A stretch of DNA of 64,000 nt from Anaerococcus marasmi (GTDB lineage Bacteria; Bacillota; Clostridia; Tissierellales; Peptoniphilaceae), in NCBI RefSeq assembly GCF_900290195.1, contig NZ_OLMF01000004.1:299501-363500 (forward strand), read 5' to 3'. This document shows positions 53,522 through 64,000 of this stretch, piece by piece; within the stretch, counting starts at the first letter, position 1, and each line of letters opens with the position of its first letter. The position numbers and the translations under genes were made by a program. The notes below the pieces were generated by a model. It saw only the letters and a program-made list of their open reading frames with translations. It was not told where the DNA came from and searched no databases.

Positions 53522-55010
53522 ACTACTTTTAGTTTTAGTATCGGTTATCGTCTTATCATCGTGTACTAACTCCAAGAGTGAAGAATTAAATGATTTAATA
53601 CAAATGCCTAAACAAGAATCACCCTCAATTACAGGTACATGGAGGGTGAAGGAGGTAAAAAGCAAGAAGTATTCCTCCGAGGATCAAATCCCTAGAGTTG
53701 ACGATTTTGTATATATCGACCAGAATCTTGTTGCTATTGGCGATTCATATGCCTTTCCTCCAGTATTTTCATCTAAGTATGTAAACTTGTCAAAATATCT
53801 CAAAAATAGAGGTATAGATAATAAGAAAATAGATAAAGACAAAAATTCTGTTGTAATCAATGCTTCTCAGGGTCAGTTGTTTTCAAAGGATTTTATAAAG
53901 CAAAGCGAAATATCTATGTTCTATATAGTTAATGACAGCATGATTGTATTAGAGAAAGTCTCCAATAAAGTTGATTCAAAAATATTAAACAGCTACTCTA
54001 AAAAGGCAAGCAAGGAAAGGATGACAAATCCAGAAGGGGAAGAAGTAGCAGAAGATCAAGCAATAACTCTAGGGATTAGGGAAAGAATTGACGAAGGTAA
54101 TGATTATGTATCGTATAATTATTACACTTATTTGATAAAAATCAAGGATGATGGTGATATTTCTTACAAAAAGGCCTATAATATTTTTGTAAATGATAAG
54201 GACGAATATTGGTCAATTAATACCAATAGCAATAATATAACAAATAATTATGACGAGCTTTTAGCTTTTCCTGTTAGAATTAGGCAAAAGATGGGTGATT
54301 CTTCAACCAGAAATAAATATTCATATAAAGATATTAATCTTAACATGCGTATAAACTATGTTTCTGATGAATATATATCAATAGACTATACTAGTCCAGT
54401 AAATGATAATCCTATAAGGAAATATGCAATTCTTGAAACGAAGAACCTAAAAGATGGTAAGTTTCTATCTCTTCAAGAATTTACTGGTGAGGAAGATTCT
54501 GATTTGATTTTTAAAGAAAGAGTTTTGGATGAGGCTAATTCTAATTTTAAAAATTTTGATGAAAAAAACATTCCTTTTGATAACACTAATTTTGGTATAA
54601 TAAGAAACCAAGGACAATGGATATTCCAATCTTCTATTTTTACTGGTACAGGAGAAGATTTTGAACAAAACTTTTTCCCAATTGAAATAGCTATAGGTAG
54701 TCAAATGCTAAATAAGAAACCTAGCAAGGATACAAAAGATTCCCCAACTAGGGATCAAGTTAGAAATATCAACCCGCAATTTAAGGACTATCATATACTA
54801 TCTAATGGAAAATATGTTATAATACAAACTCCAGATGAGATTTTGCTTCATAAAATAAATGATAACTTAATAGATAAGAATCCTATATATTCTATACCAA
54901 CTATGAATTCTACCACAATAGTATCTATCGATGAGCAATCCGCAAGTTCTGCTGAAAATTTGGAGTCAGCTTTTACTAACTACAACGAAATAATAGAAGA
55001 GCAGCGTTAA
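53505..55010 (+). CDS. Large lipoprotein linked to a two-component system
   Basis: The start ATG 53505 follows GAGG (53494-53497) with 7-nt spacing; the TTG at 53499 is less likely. MKKIYRLLLVLVSVIVLSSC is a lipoprotein signal with lipobox VLSSC, so the protein is anchored outside. The body of about 480 residues has repeated strand-rich stretches (…YVIIQTPDEILLHKIND) and no catalytic motif I know; a beta-propeller-like or YycH-like sensor protein is possible. Gene order RR-HK-lipoprotein suggests it modulates the kinase. No terminator is clear; a promoter begins at 55016. Confidence 0.65.
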   Translation: MKKIYRLLLVLVSVIVLSSCTNSKSEELNDLIQMPKQESPSITGTWRVKEVKSKKYSSEDQIPRVDDFVYIDQNLVAIGDSYAFPPVFSSKYVNLSKYLKNRGIDNKKIDKDKNSVVINASQGQLFSKDFIKQSEISMFYIVNDSMIVLEKVSNKVDSKILNSYSKKASKERMTNPEGEEVAEDQAITLGIRERIDEGNDYVSYNYYTYLIKIKDDGDISYKKAYNIFVNDKDEYWSINTNSNNITNNYDELLAFPVRIRQKMGDSSTRNKYSYKDINLNMRINYVSDEYISIDYTSPVNDNPIRKYAILETKNLKDGKFLSLQEFTGEEDSDLIFKERVLDEANSNFKNFDEKNIPFDNTNFGIIRNQGQWIFQSSIFTGTGEDFEQNFFPIEIAIGSQMLNKKPSKDTKDSPTRDQVRNINPQFKDYHILSNGKYVIIQTPDEILLHKINDNLIDKNPIYSIPTMNSTTIVSIDEQSASSAENLESAFTNYNEIIEEQR

Positions 55011-55015
55011 TTTAC

Positions 55016-55045
55016 TTGACTAAGTCTAAGTTTTTCTGTTATTAT
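55016..55045 (+). promoter_or_regulatory. Promoter of rdgB
   Basis: TTGACT (55016-55021) and extended -10 TGTTATTAT (hexamer TATTAT at 55040-55045) with an 18-bp spacer. AAGGAG at 55051-55056 is the ribosome binding site. Confidence 0.55.
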
Positions 55046-55061
55046 TTTATAAGGAGAGTAT

Positions 55062-55640
55062 ATGCAACTACTATTTGCAACTGGTAACAAAGACAAATTA
55101 AAAGAAGTTAAGAAAATGCTAGCTAACGATTCAATTAAAATGCCTATAGATGTTGGAATCAAGAATTTTGAAGTCGTTGAAGATGGCAAAACCCTTAAGG
55201 AAAATTCATATAAGAAGGCTTATGAGCTTTACAAATTAACTGGTAGAGCAGTATTTGCTGATGATACTGGACTATTTGTAAAAGCAATAGATAATAGACC
55301 TGGTGTACATTCACATAGATATGCATCAGCTAATGCTACTTATGAGGATAACCGTAAGAAGTTACTTGATGAATTGTCTGACAAAGAAGATAGAAGTGCC
55401 TACTTTGAGACCGTGATTTTATATATAGACTCAAAGGGAGAAGTCTTTTATTTTACAGGAAGACTTGATGGATATATTAGCGAGATAGAAAAGGGTGAGG
55501 GAGAGTTCGGCTATGATAAAATCTTCATCCCTGAAAACTCGCAAAAAAGCCTTGCAGAGCTAAGCATAGAAGAAAAAAACCAGATATCACATAGGGCAAG
55601 AGCAATGGAGAAATTCAAGGAGTTCTTAGTTGAAAAATGA
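55062..55640 (+). CDS. rdgB: XTP/dITP diphosphatase (Ham1/RdgB)
   Basis: Removes xanthosine and inosine triphosphates from the nucleotide pool. FATGNKDKLKEVKKML is the N-terminal phosphate site; AVFADDTGLFV holds the catalytic aspartates; GRLDGYISE, GEFGYDKIFIP and ISHRARAMEKF complete the family signature at 192 residues. Placed directly upstream of the YfcE-like gene (overlap 4 nt), the conserved Firmicutes arrangement. Confidence 0.95.
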   Translation: MQLLFATGNKDKLKEVKKMLANDSIKMPIDVGIKNFEVVEDGKTLKENSYKKAYELYKLTGRAVFADDTGLFVKAIDNRPGVHSHRYASANATYEDNRKKLLDELSDKEDRSAYFETVILYIDSKGEVFYFTGRLDGYISEIEKGEGEFGYDKIFIPENSQKSLAELSIEEKNQISHRARAMEKFKEFLVEK

Positions 55641-56107
55641 AAATTTTAGTAACAAGTGACACCCATGGAACGTATGATGCAATAAGCGATTATATACTCA
55701 CTCATGATGATATAGACTTATTAATTCATGCTGGTGATGGTCTAGAAGATGTAGAGAAGATTTACTATGAGACTGGGATAGCCCATTACGCTGTCAAAGG
55801 AAATAATGATTTCTTTATAGAAGAAGATTATGATAAAGTAATTAATATCGGAGATAAGAAAATTTTTCTAAGCCATGGTCATAGGTATAACATTGACTTT
55901 ACCTATGAGAATATTTTAGAAAAAGCTAAGAGTGAATCTTGTGATATCATTATTTTTGGTCATATTCACAAATATGTAAACGAGATCAAAAATGATATAC
56001 TTCTTCTAAATCCTGGATCTCCTTACTTAGCTAGAGATGGATTTTATGGTTTTGTTATATTAGAAATCGATGATAAAATAAAGATAAATAGGGTTGAGTT
56101 AAACTAA
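55637..56107 (+). CDS. YfcE/MJ0936-family metallophosphoesterase
   Basis: Motifs TSDTHGTYDAI, IHAGDGLED, VKGNND and FLSHGHRY/FGHIHKYV are the metal site of a small calcineurin-like phosphodiesterase. At 156 residues it is like YfcE and MJ0936, which hydrolyse phosphodiesters in vitro; the natural substrate is unknown. It is coupled to rdgB by an ATGA overlap, an arrangement conserved in many Firmicutes. Confidence 0.9.
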   Translation: MKILVTSDTHGTYDAISDYILTHDDIDLLIHAGDGLEDVEKIYYETGIAHYAVKGNNDFFIEEDYDKVINIGDKKIFLSHGHRYNIDFTYENILEKAKSESCDIIIFGHIHKYVNEIKNDILLLNPGSPYLARDGFYGFVILEIDDKIKINRVELN

Positions 56108-56117
56108 TGGAGGACTT

Positions 56118-56522
56118 ATGACTGGATTAATTAATTTAGTTTCCCAATACTCATCTAGGCTTGCGATAGTACCTGTTGTGTCTTTCATTATGGCGGCAAT
56201 ATCTATAGTTATATATTTCATTAATAAAAAAAGGATTGTAAAATTCATTCCTTCACTTGCATTAGGTGTATTGGCATTAATTATTGGAATAATTTCTATT
56301 ACGATTTTTACAAGTGAAACAGGTTTGAATATGGCTTGGATTGCTATATTTTTGGGATCTGCTTCCATAGTGGGTATAATAGTTTGTTTTCTTATAGAAC
56401 TTGTAGTAGATATAAGAAGTAAAGTAGAAGTATTAGAAGCTAACGATGATAAAAACTCGTCTAAAGAAAGAGTAGCCAAGAAGAGAAATTTTAAGAAAAA
56501 ATCGGATAAGAAGGAAAAATAG
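56118..56522 (+). CDS. Small membrane protein, unknown function
   Basis: 134 residues with three hydrophobic stretches at about 12-34, 43-63 and 72-95, then a basic tail of about 35 residues (SKERVAKKRNFKKKSDKKEK at the end) that is probably cytosolic. AACTAATGGAGG ahead of the ATG is its ribosome site. I do not recognise a family. It lies 10 nt after the phosphodiesterase gene and one base before the HAD gene, so it belongs to the rdgB operon. Confidence 0.65.
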   Translation: MTGLINLVSQYSSRLAIVPVVSFIMAAISIVIYFINKKRIVKFIPSLALGVLALIIGIISITIFTSETGLNMAWIAIFLGSASIVGIIVCFLIELVVDIRSKVEVLEANDDKNSSKERVAKKRNFKKKSDKKEK

Positions 56523-56523
56523 A

Positions 56524-57267
56524 ATGAATAAAAGAACGGCAGCGTTTTTTGATATTGATGGAACTCTTTTTAGAAATTCTCTTTTAATAGAGCACTTTAT
56601 AAAGCTTACAGAAGACGGAATTCTTCCAAAAGAGATCTGGACTAATGAGATTGGTCCCTTGTATGAAAAATATCAAAATAGGCTTGGCGCCTATGAAGAC
56701 TATCTAGATAAGGCAGCTTTAGTCTATCAGAAAAGCATGATAGGTCTTGATAGGGATATTATAGAGAAATATTCCAAGCTTGTCATAGAAGAAAACAAAA
56801 ATAAAGTTTATATGGTTACGAGAAAAGCTGTCGAAAACCATAAGATGCGTGGTGATTTGATCTTTTTCATTTCTGGGTCACCTGATTTTCTAGTGAATCA
56901 ATTCGCTAATTTCTATGGAGCAACAGAATCTATATCGACCGACTATGTTTTTGATGAAAATAATAAATTTTCTGGTAAAGTAATTCCTATGCGGGATGGA
57001 AATAGTAAACTTTCCGCTATAAAAGATCTTGATAATAGATACGAAATAGACTTAGAAAATTCTTTTTCTTATGGTGATACTAATGGGGATATAACAATGT
57101 TCGAAATGGTGGGCAATCCTCATGCAATAAATCCAAGCTACGAGCTTATTAACAAGTTATTGTCTAGAGAAGAGCTTAAAGAAAAAGCTGTTATAAACAT
57201 AGAAAGAAAAGATGTGAATTATAATTTTAGACTAAGAGATATGGTCGTAGAATTTAAGAAGTTTTAA
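56524..57267 (+). CDS. HAD-superfamily phosphatase (SerB-like, subfamily IB)
   Basis: Motif I FFDIDGTLFRNS (nucleophile and acid aspartates), motif II FFISGSPDFL, and motifs III/IV around DGNSKLSAIK and FSYGDTNGDITMFE are complete in 247 residues. A helical cap between residues 25 and 120 fits subfamily IB, the SerB-like group. Substrates could be phosphoserine or small phosphoesters; no serine genes are nearby. The long interval after its stop (181 bp) is A/T-rich with no gene I can identify. Confidence 0.85.
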   Translation: MNKRTAAFFDIDGTLFRNSLLIEHFIKLTEDGILPKEIWTNEIGPLYEKYQNRLGAYEDYLDKAALVYQKSMIGLDRDIIEKYSKLVIEENKNKVYMVTRKAVENHKMRGDLIFFISGSPDFLVNQFANFYGATESISTDYVFDENNKFSGKVIPMRDGNSKLSAIKDLDNRYEIDLENSFSYGDTNGDITMFEMVGNPHAINPSYELINKLLSREELKEKAVINIERKDVNYNFRLRDMVVEFKKF

Positions 57268-57421
57268 GATTTTGATGGATATTATTTTATTATAAAATTG
57301 ATTCTAGCTAAATTGAAAGAAAAATATACAAAGATAAATTTTTCATGAATATTGTTTCTTTTGTTTAGCTATTTTTGTTCTTTGGTAGAAAAAAATATGG
57401 TTTTTGTGTCTAATTTTATGG

Positions 57422-57427
57422 TAAAAT
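57422..57427 (+). promoter_or_regulatory. Possible -10 for the gene at 57449
   Basis: TAAAAT with upstream TG and one base (57419-57427) fits an extended -10. The 181-bp gap 57268-57448 shows no gene, only A/T-rich sequence with T-runs. AGAGGTTAGGAAG at 57434-57446 is the ribosome site. Confidence 0.35.
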
Positions 57428-57448
57428 AATATAAGAGGTTAGGAAGTA

Positions 57449-58162
57449 ATGAAGGCAGATTTAAGCGAAAGATATCCAATAATTGAAAAACTTGAATATA
57501 ATTTTTTAATAAATGAAGATGTATACTCATTGAACACGCTTATGTCTTTGTTACATGATAAAAACTTTGTTTATTTTTCCAAAAATAGTTTTTATGTTAA
57601 AGATTATGTTCTAAAAAACCTTAAAAAATATTTTTGGAACCTAAGAGACATTGATCAAGTTATTGATTCCTTAGATAGGTTGATTAGCCAAGATATTTAT
57701 AGATATGAGTACATTATTTCTATAAAAGCTCAATATAGAGCCTTCAGAGACAAGAAGGCGGTTGATCAATTAGAATATAAGTTGATTGATGATCTGGGTG
57801 TGAATTACCTTATTGAAAGCACAAACTTTCACTACAATAGACTTGACCCTGTAATTATCGAAATTTCTGATAATTTTAAGAGAAAAATTTATAGTAACAA
57901 AGGATTAGTCAAGGAGCTTAACAAAGACATCAAAGTCTATTCTGATATGTTAATTAGGGATAAAATATATAATATAGATACAACAACCCATAAACAGTTA
58001 AGTTTTGACACTGATTCTATTTATACTGAAGACATAACAAGTCAACAATCGAAGAAAATGTACGAGAAAACTCTAACTTACTTGTATAAATCTATAGTAG
58101 ATACCTATGCAGAGTATTATTTTAGAGGACTAATTAGAGAGGTGTTTAAAAGATATCAATAG
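57449..58162 (+). CDS. Hypothetical protein ahead of ruvCAB
   Basis: 237 residues, rich in Y, D, K and I, mostly helical with no signal peptide or membrane segment. No motif that I recognise. It is followed by a short terminator-like hairpin and the ruv genes. Homologues, if any, are probably confined to close relatives. Low-complexity bias is absent and codon use matches the neighbours, so it looks like a real gene. Confidence 0.55.
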   Translation: MKADLSERYPIIEKLEYNFLINEDVYSLNTLMSLLHDKNFVYFSKNSFYVKDYVLKNLKKYFWNLRDIDQVIDSLDRLISQDIYRYEYIISIKAQYRAFRDKKAVDQLEYKLIDDLGVNYLIESTNFHYNRLDPVIIEISDNFKRKIYSNKGLVKELNKDIKVYSDMLIRDKIYNIDTTTHKQLSFDTDSIYTEDITSQQSKKMYEKTLTYLYKSIVDTYAEYYFRGLIREVFKRYQ

Positions 58163-58182
58163 GGCATATAGCCCTTTTTATT
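58161..58182 (+). terminator. Short terminator before ruvC
   Basis: AGGGC-ATATA-GCCCT stem of 5 bp followed by TTTTATTTT, overlapping the stop of the preceding gene. Confidence 0.5.
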
Positions 58183-58191
58183 TTGATGATT

Positions 58192-58686
58192 ATGAGAATA
58201 TTAGGTATAGATCCAGGTATTGCCATTATGGGATACGGAGTGATTGAATTTAAGGGAAGTAAGATTAAAGTATTAGAAAACGGGGTTGTAACTACTTCAT
58301 CTAAGACCAAGACAGGGAAAAGATTGGAGCTTTTATATGATAATTTGCACCAGATTATAGAGGAATTTCAACCAGATGAGTTTGCAATTGAGGAGTTGTT
58401 TTTTAATTCTAATGTAAAGACAGCTATAATAGTGGGACACGCAAGAGGAATACAGGTTTTATGCGCTCAACAAAAAGGGCTTCCTATATATGAGTACACA
58501 CCCTTACAGATAAAGCAAGCTATAACAGGTTATGGAAGGGCTAGCAAAAGTCAGATGCAACTTACCATTACTCAATTATTAAATCTAAAAGCAATTCCCA
58601 AACCAGATGATGCAGCAGATGCTTTGTCTGTTGCCCTATGCCATGCACTAAGTCAGAGATTTAAAGAAAGATACAGGTTAAACTAA
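58192..58686 (+). CDS. ruvC: Holliday junction resolvase RuvC
   Basis: MRILGIDPGIAIMGYG (catalytic Asp in GIDPG), FAIEELFFNSN, VGHARG and PKPDDAADALSVALCHA (catalytic D-x-A-D-A) are the RuvC hallmarks in about 165 residues. It cuts Holliday junctions with RuvAB. No Shine-Dalgarno is evident near ATG 58192 or the alternative ATG 58186, so weak or coupled initiation is likely. It overlaps ruvA by one base. Confidence 0.94.
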   Translation: MRILGIDPGIAIMGYGVIEFKGSKIKVLENGVVTTSSKTKTGKRLELLYDNLHQIIEEFQPDEFAIEELFFNSNVKTAIIVGHARGIQVLCAQQKGLPIYEYTPLQIKQAITGYGRASKSQMQLTITQLLNLKAIPKPDDAADALSVALCHALSQRFKERYRLN

Positions 58687-59273
58687 TGATTTCATATATT
58701 ATAGGTCACATAAGAATGATCAATGAGGATAGTTTTGTTATTGAAAATAACAATATGGGTTATTTGATATTTTCCTCCCTAGCGACTTTAGCTAACATTG
58801 AGATAAATAACGAGTATAAAATTTATACTTCCATGCAAGTTAGGGAAGATGATATTTCTTTGTTTGGATTTTTTACAAAAGATGAGTTAGAGATGTTCAC
58901 TCTCTTAACTTCTGTTTCAACTATTGGTCCAAAGATTGCGATGGGAATTCTTTCGTCTATTTCTGTTAATGAAATAAAAACTGCAATTATTAATAACGAT
59001 ATCGATAAGCTAACGGTTGCTAAAGGAATAGGAAAGAAATCCGCATCAAGGATTATCTTAGAACTTGTAGATAAGGTTAAGAAAATGGACTTTGTACCTG
59101 TAGAAAATATAAAAGTAAACAATAATAAGAACGATGAGATTGATGTTGCAAGGGAAGCTTTATTAAACCTCGGCTATGAGAAAAACGATGTTGAAAAAGT
59201 ATTATTTGAGCTTAAAGACACCGACTTAAGCCTTGAAGGACTTGTCAAAGAAAGTCTTAAGAGATTGATATAG
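58686..59273 (+). CDS. ruvA: Holliday junction branch migration protein RuvA
   Basis: Domain I with VREDDISLFGFFTKDELEMF, domain II helix-hairpin-helices VSTIGPKIAMGILS and VAKGIGKKSASRIILEL, and a C-terminal domain (DVAREALLNLGYEKNDVEKVL) at 195 residues. It binds the junction and positions RuvB. Start TAATG overlaps ruvC. Confidence 0.95.
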   Translation: MISYIIGHIRMINEDSFVIENNNMGYLIFSSLATLANIEINNEYKIYTSMQVREDDISLFGFFTKDELEMFTLLTSVSTIGPKIAMGILSSISVNEIKTAIINNDIDKLTVAKGIGKKSASRIILELVDKVKKMDFVPVENIKVNNNKNDEIDVAREALLNLGYEKNDVEKVLFELKDTDLSLEGLVKESLKRLI

Positions 59274-59281
59274 GTGATTAA

Positions 59282-60289
59282 ATGTTTGATGAAAATGAAA
59301 GAATAGTTGGAAGCAACGAACAAATAGAAGATCTACAGTCAGAAAGTAGTATTAGACCAAGATGGTTGAAGGATTATATTGGCCAAGATAAGGTTAAAGA
59401 AAAACTTGATATCTTTATACAATCATCTCTGTCTAGAAATGAACCCCTAGACCATGTCTTGCTGCAAGGACCACCAGGCTTAGGTAAGACAACCCTTTCT
59501 ACTATTATAGCTAATGAATTGGGAGTTAATTTAAGGGTAACAAGTGGTCCTGCTATAGAAAGACCTTCAGACCTTGCAAGTATTCTTACAAATTTGGGCG
59601 AAGGAGATGTCCTTTTTATAGATGAAATTCATAGGATTAATAGATCAGTTGAAGAAATCTTATATTCAGCCATGGAAGACTTTGTTTTAGATATAATTGT
59701 AGGTAAAGGTCCTAATGCTCAATCTATCAGAATCGACCTAGCTAAATTTACCTTAATAGGCGCTACAACTAGAGCTGGCATGCTTTCAGCGCCACTAAGA
59801 GATAGGTTTGGAGTCCTTTTGGCCCTTAATCTCTATGATACAAAAGATTTAACTACAATAGTGCAAAGATCAGCTCAAATCCTTGAAATTCCAATAGATG
59901 ATAGGGGAGCATTAGAGATTGCTAGAAGATCTAGGGGGACACCAAGGATAGCAAACAGGCTTCTAAAAAGAGTAAGAGATTTTGCTATAGTAAAGGCTGA
60001 TGAGAAAATTGACTTCGAAACTAGTAAAAGAGGTCTCGAACTTTTAGAAATTGATCCCATGGGCCTTGATACTATGGATAAGAAAATAATAATGACAATG
60101 TATGATAATTTTGGCGGAGGTCCTGTTGGAGTAGATACTATTGCAGCATCTACTGGGATAGAAAACGTCACAATTGAAGATGTATATGAACCATATTTGT
60201 TACAGATCGGCTTTATTTCAAGAACTCCAAGAGGAAGGGTCTTAACAAGAAAAGCCTACGAGCATTATGGACTTAAGATAGAGGAGTAA
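59282..60289 (+). CDS. ruvB: Holliday junction branch migration ATPase RuvB
   Basis: The AAA+ motor: Walker [14 protein letters not shown], Walker [10 protein letters not shown], sensor motif LIGATTRAG, the arginine-finger PLRDRFGV, and the winged helix with IASRRTPRGRV-like region [17 protein letters not shown]. 335 residues, full length. Short gap of 8 nt after ruvA, ribosome site AGGTGAT. Confidence 0.97.
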   Translation: MFDENERIVGSNEQIEDLQSESSIRPRWLKDYIGQDKVKEKLDIFIQSSLSRNEPLDHVLLQGPPGLGKTTLSTIIANELGVNLRVTSGPAIERPSDLASILTNLGEGDVLFIDEIHRINRSVEEILYSAMEDFVLDIIVGKGPNAQSIRIDLAKFTLIGATTRAGMLSAPLRDRFGVLLALNLYDTKDLTTIVQRSAQILEIPIDDRGALEIARRSRGTPRIANRLLKRVRDFAIVKADEKIDFETSKRGLELLEIDPMGLDTMDKKIIMTMYDNFGGGPVGVDTIAASTGIENVTIEDVYEPYLLQIGFISRTPRGRVLTRKAYEHYGLKIEE

Positions 60290-60290
60290 G

Positions 60291-62439
<2,149 letters not shown>

Positions 62440-62440
<1 letters not shown>

Positions 62441-62709
62441 TGAAGATAGAATATTTAATACTGATAGTTTTAATCGCATATTATTATAAAATAAGCATAA
62501 AAGACACTATCACTGATTCAAAGAATAGAAAGTTTGTAGAGGAAAATCTTAAACTTGGGTCATTTGTAGTAAGCTCATCCGGAATAATTGGTGAAGTTAT
62601 AGATATGGATGAATCGACTGTAATAATTATAAGCGGGAATAGAGAAAATAGATCCTATCTTAGAATAGAAAAAGATGCGATCAAAAAGATAATTGACAGA
62701 ACATATTAA
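62440..62709 (+). CDS. yajC: YajC-like preprotein translocase subunit
   Basis: 89 residues: an N-terminal hydrophobic helix (IEYLILIVLIAYYY) followed by KFVEENLKLGSFVVSSSGIIGEVIDMDESTVII, the YajC soluble core. The position after tgt is the conserved one. No secD or secF follows; a terminator comes next. Start ATG 62440 overlaps the tgt stop (TGATG); no strong ribosome site is seen, so coupling is likely. Confidence 0.8.
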
Positions 62710-62712
62710 TGG

Positions 62713-62736
62713 GGAGGCTTAGGCCTCTTTTCTTTA
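62713..62736 (+). terminator. Terminator after yajC
   Basis: GAGGC-TTAG-GCCTC with TTTTCTTT. It ends the ruv-queA-tgt-yajC operon. Confidence 0.75.
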
Positions 62737-62754
62737 TAAGATTAATTAAAGAAG

Positions 62755-62760
62755 TATAAT
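62755..62760 (+). promoter_or_regulatory. Possible -10 of recJ
   Basis: TATAAT at 62755-62760, 25 bp before the recJ start and after the yajC terminator. No good -35. AAAGGAAGGG at 62773-62782 is the ribosome site. Confidence 0.4.
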
Positions 62761-62784
62761 TTATATAATTAGAAAGGAAGGGCT

Positions 62785-64000
62785 ATGGCTAATTGGTATA
62801 TATATAATAAAAAAGAAAACTATATTAATAACTTAAAAAACAAAGATATAACGAAGTTAGAAGCCCTTATCTTGGCTAATAGAGATATTGTAGATCCATC
62901 TGTCGTCGACATGTTTATTAAGCCAAGCTTAGATAAACTTCATGACCCCTTTATGCTAAAAGATATGGATAAGGCTATAAATCTTATTATAGAAACAATA
63001 CAAAATAATGGAGAGATTAGAATCTTTGGGGATTATGATCAGGACGGCATTGCTTCTGTTATGACTCTTTTGGATGGACTATTGATTTACTATGACAATA
63101 TAAGTTATGATATCCCCCATAGGGTAGAAGATGGTTATGGCATATCGGATAATATGAGTGAGAAGGCCATAGCAGATAAGGTAAGCTTAGTTATAACTTG
63201 TGATAATGGAATCACAGGATTTGATCAAGTAAAAAAACTTAAAGAGAATGATATCAAAGTTATAGTAACTGACCACCATCAGATAGAAAAAAAAGATAAT
63301 GACGGTTGGGTCGATCAAATTCTACCAGATGCCGATTGCGTTATTAATCCCCATAGACTTGATAGCTCTTACCCCTTTAAGGACTTATGCGGAGCAGGAG
63401 TTGCCTTTAAGCTAATGCAGGCATTATATATGAAGCTTGAAGGAGATTTTGAATATCTTTTCTCGCTTCTAGAATATGTAGCCATGGGAACGGTTTGCGA
63501 TATAGTATCACTTACTGATGAAAATAGAATATTCGTTATTGAAGGATTAAAGAGGCTTAATTCGACTGAGAAATATGCAATAAAAGCCCTGCTTGAAGAA
63601 GCAGGTTGGAAGAAGGAAATCAACGAATATACTTTAGGCTTCATCATAGGACCCCTAATGAATGCGACAGGTAGACTAAGCACTGCAAAACTAGCCATAG
63701 AGCTCTTAATGGAAGAGGATATCGATAAGATTCATGAGTATGCTAAAGAACTTGTAGATCTTAATAACAAAAGAAAGTCCCTTACAGAAGAGGGAATTAA
63801 TAAATGTATTAAGATTGCAGAAGATAATTCTTATGAGAAAGATGATGTTATAGTTATTTATGAGCCCTCTATCGATGAAAGTATTTGCGGAATTGTTGCT
63901 GGAAGAATCAAGGAAAAATATTATAGACCTACTATAATCCTTACCAATTCTTCAAAAGAGGGGGTTCTTAAAGGATCTGGCAGGTCTATAGAGACTTATA
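62785..64000 (+). CDS. recJ: Single-stranded-DNA-specific exonuclease RecJ (3' end missing)
   Basis: The frame runs from ATG 62785 off the right edge (about 405 codons seen). The DHH motifs are complete: IFGDYDQDGIASV, ITCDNGITG, VTDHHQ and INPHR, then CGAGVAFKLMQAL and MNATGRL. The last visible part, KGSGRSIET, is the start of the DHHA1 domain with its GxGRS motif. RecJ degrades 5' ssDNA ends for RecA loading. Its place after tgt-yajC matches Firmicutes order, but secDF is absent from the interval. Confidence 0.93.
   Translation, partial: MANWYIYNKKENYINNLKNKDITKLEALILANRDIVDPSVVDMFIKPSLDKLHDPFMLKDMDKAINLIIETIQNNGEIRIFGDYDQDGIASVMTLLDGLLIYYDNISYDIPHRVEDGYGISDNMSEKAIADKVSLVITCDNGITGFDQVKKLKENDIKVIVTDHHQIEKKDNDGWVDQILPDADCVINPHRLDSSYPFKDLCGAGVAFKLMQALYMKLEGDFEYLFSLLEYVAMGTVCDIVSLTDENRIFVIEGLKRLNSTEKYAIKALLEEAGWKKEINEYTLGFIIGPLMNATGRLSTAKLAIELLMEEDIDKIHEYAKELVDLNNKRKSLTEEGINKCIKIAEDNSYEKDDVIVIYEPSIDESICGIVAGRIKEKYYRPTIILTNSSKEGVLKGSGRSIETY

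Overview
The window is about 64 kb of low-G+C chromosome from a Gram-positive anaerobe. A-rich purine Shine-Dalgarno sites, B. subtilis-like gene neighbourhoods (tRNA-Ser/SRP RNA/dnaX/ybaB/recR; ruvC-ruvA-ruvB-queA-tgt-yajC-recJ), HPr with Ser46, CcpA, a PyrK-dependent dihydroorotate dehydrogenase and GlgC+GlgD together point to Firmicutes. My best guess is a Peptoniphilaceae coccus close to Anaerococcus; this is inference from gene content, not a database match. Almost all genes lie on the + strand in tight operons with frequent 4-20 nt overlaps. I see no prophage, CRISPR array, rRNA operon or transposase.

Layout. 1-3 kb: 3' part of an FtsX-type permease with a long coiled coil. 3.0-7.7 kb: histidine phosphatase, SbcD-like nuclease, SbcC/YhaN-like ATPase with a membrane hairpin, a second metallophosphoesterase and a CYTH protein. 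7.7-13.3 kb: pyrimidine operon pyrBI-C-F-K-D-E behind a consensus promoter with almost no leader. 13.4-16.5 kb: secreted glucosaminidase, a GlgB-like protein without catalytic residues, a 189-bp foldback element and a CBS protein. 16.5-20.9 kb: SRP RNA and tRNA-Ser on the - strand, divergent from dnaX-ybaB-recR-lipoprotein. 20.9-23 kb: GH32 hydrolase and tmRNA (- strand). 23.1-32.7 kb: glycogen operon glgC-glgD-glgA-(GlgP-like)-pullulanase-phosphohexomutase. 32.8-37.8 kb: FHA-FtsW-class B PBP, NAD kinase, RluA synthase. 37.8-39.1 kb: a structured RNA with its own promoter, a YtxH protein and a DUF948-like protein. 39.1-43.2 kb: ccpA-ptsH-ptsI and an APH-fold protein. 43.2-49.5 kb: foldback element, YitT, CvfB-like S1 protein, parvulin, PepD-like protein, DUF1292, radical SAM protein and two unknowns. 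49.5-55.0 kb: RluA, glucokinase, a two-component system and a large lipoprotein. 55.0-64 kb: rdgB, yfcE, membrane protein, HAD phosphatase, unknown, ruvCAB-queA-tgt-yajC and recJ, cut by the right edge.

How it works together. The sugar logic is clear: GH32, glucokinase and HPr/EI feed hexose phosphates, the phosphohexomutase links them to ADP-glucose, GlgC/D and GlgA make glucan, pullulanase trims it, and CcpA with HPr-Ser46 would regulate. Housekeeping clusters cover pyrimidine synthesis, recombination, queuosine tRNA modification, ribosome rescue and septal wall synthesis.

The most unusual theme is four proteins that keep an enzyme fold and recognisable flanking motifs but have lost catalytic residues: a branching-enzyme homologue, a glycogen-phosphorylase homologue lacking the PLP lysine, a PepD homologue with metal ligands changed D-to-N and EE-to-NN, and an APH-fold protein with HGK for HGD. 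All are intact reading frames, so they look like retained pseudoenzymes rather than decaying genes. Other points are a CvfB-like gene that seems to start at AUU/AUC, two foldback elements, and an unassigned structured RNA.
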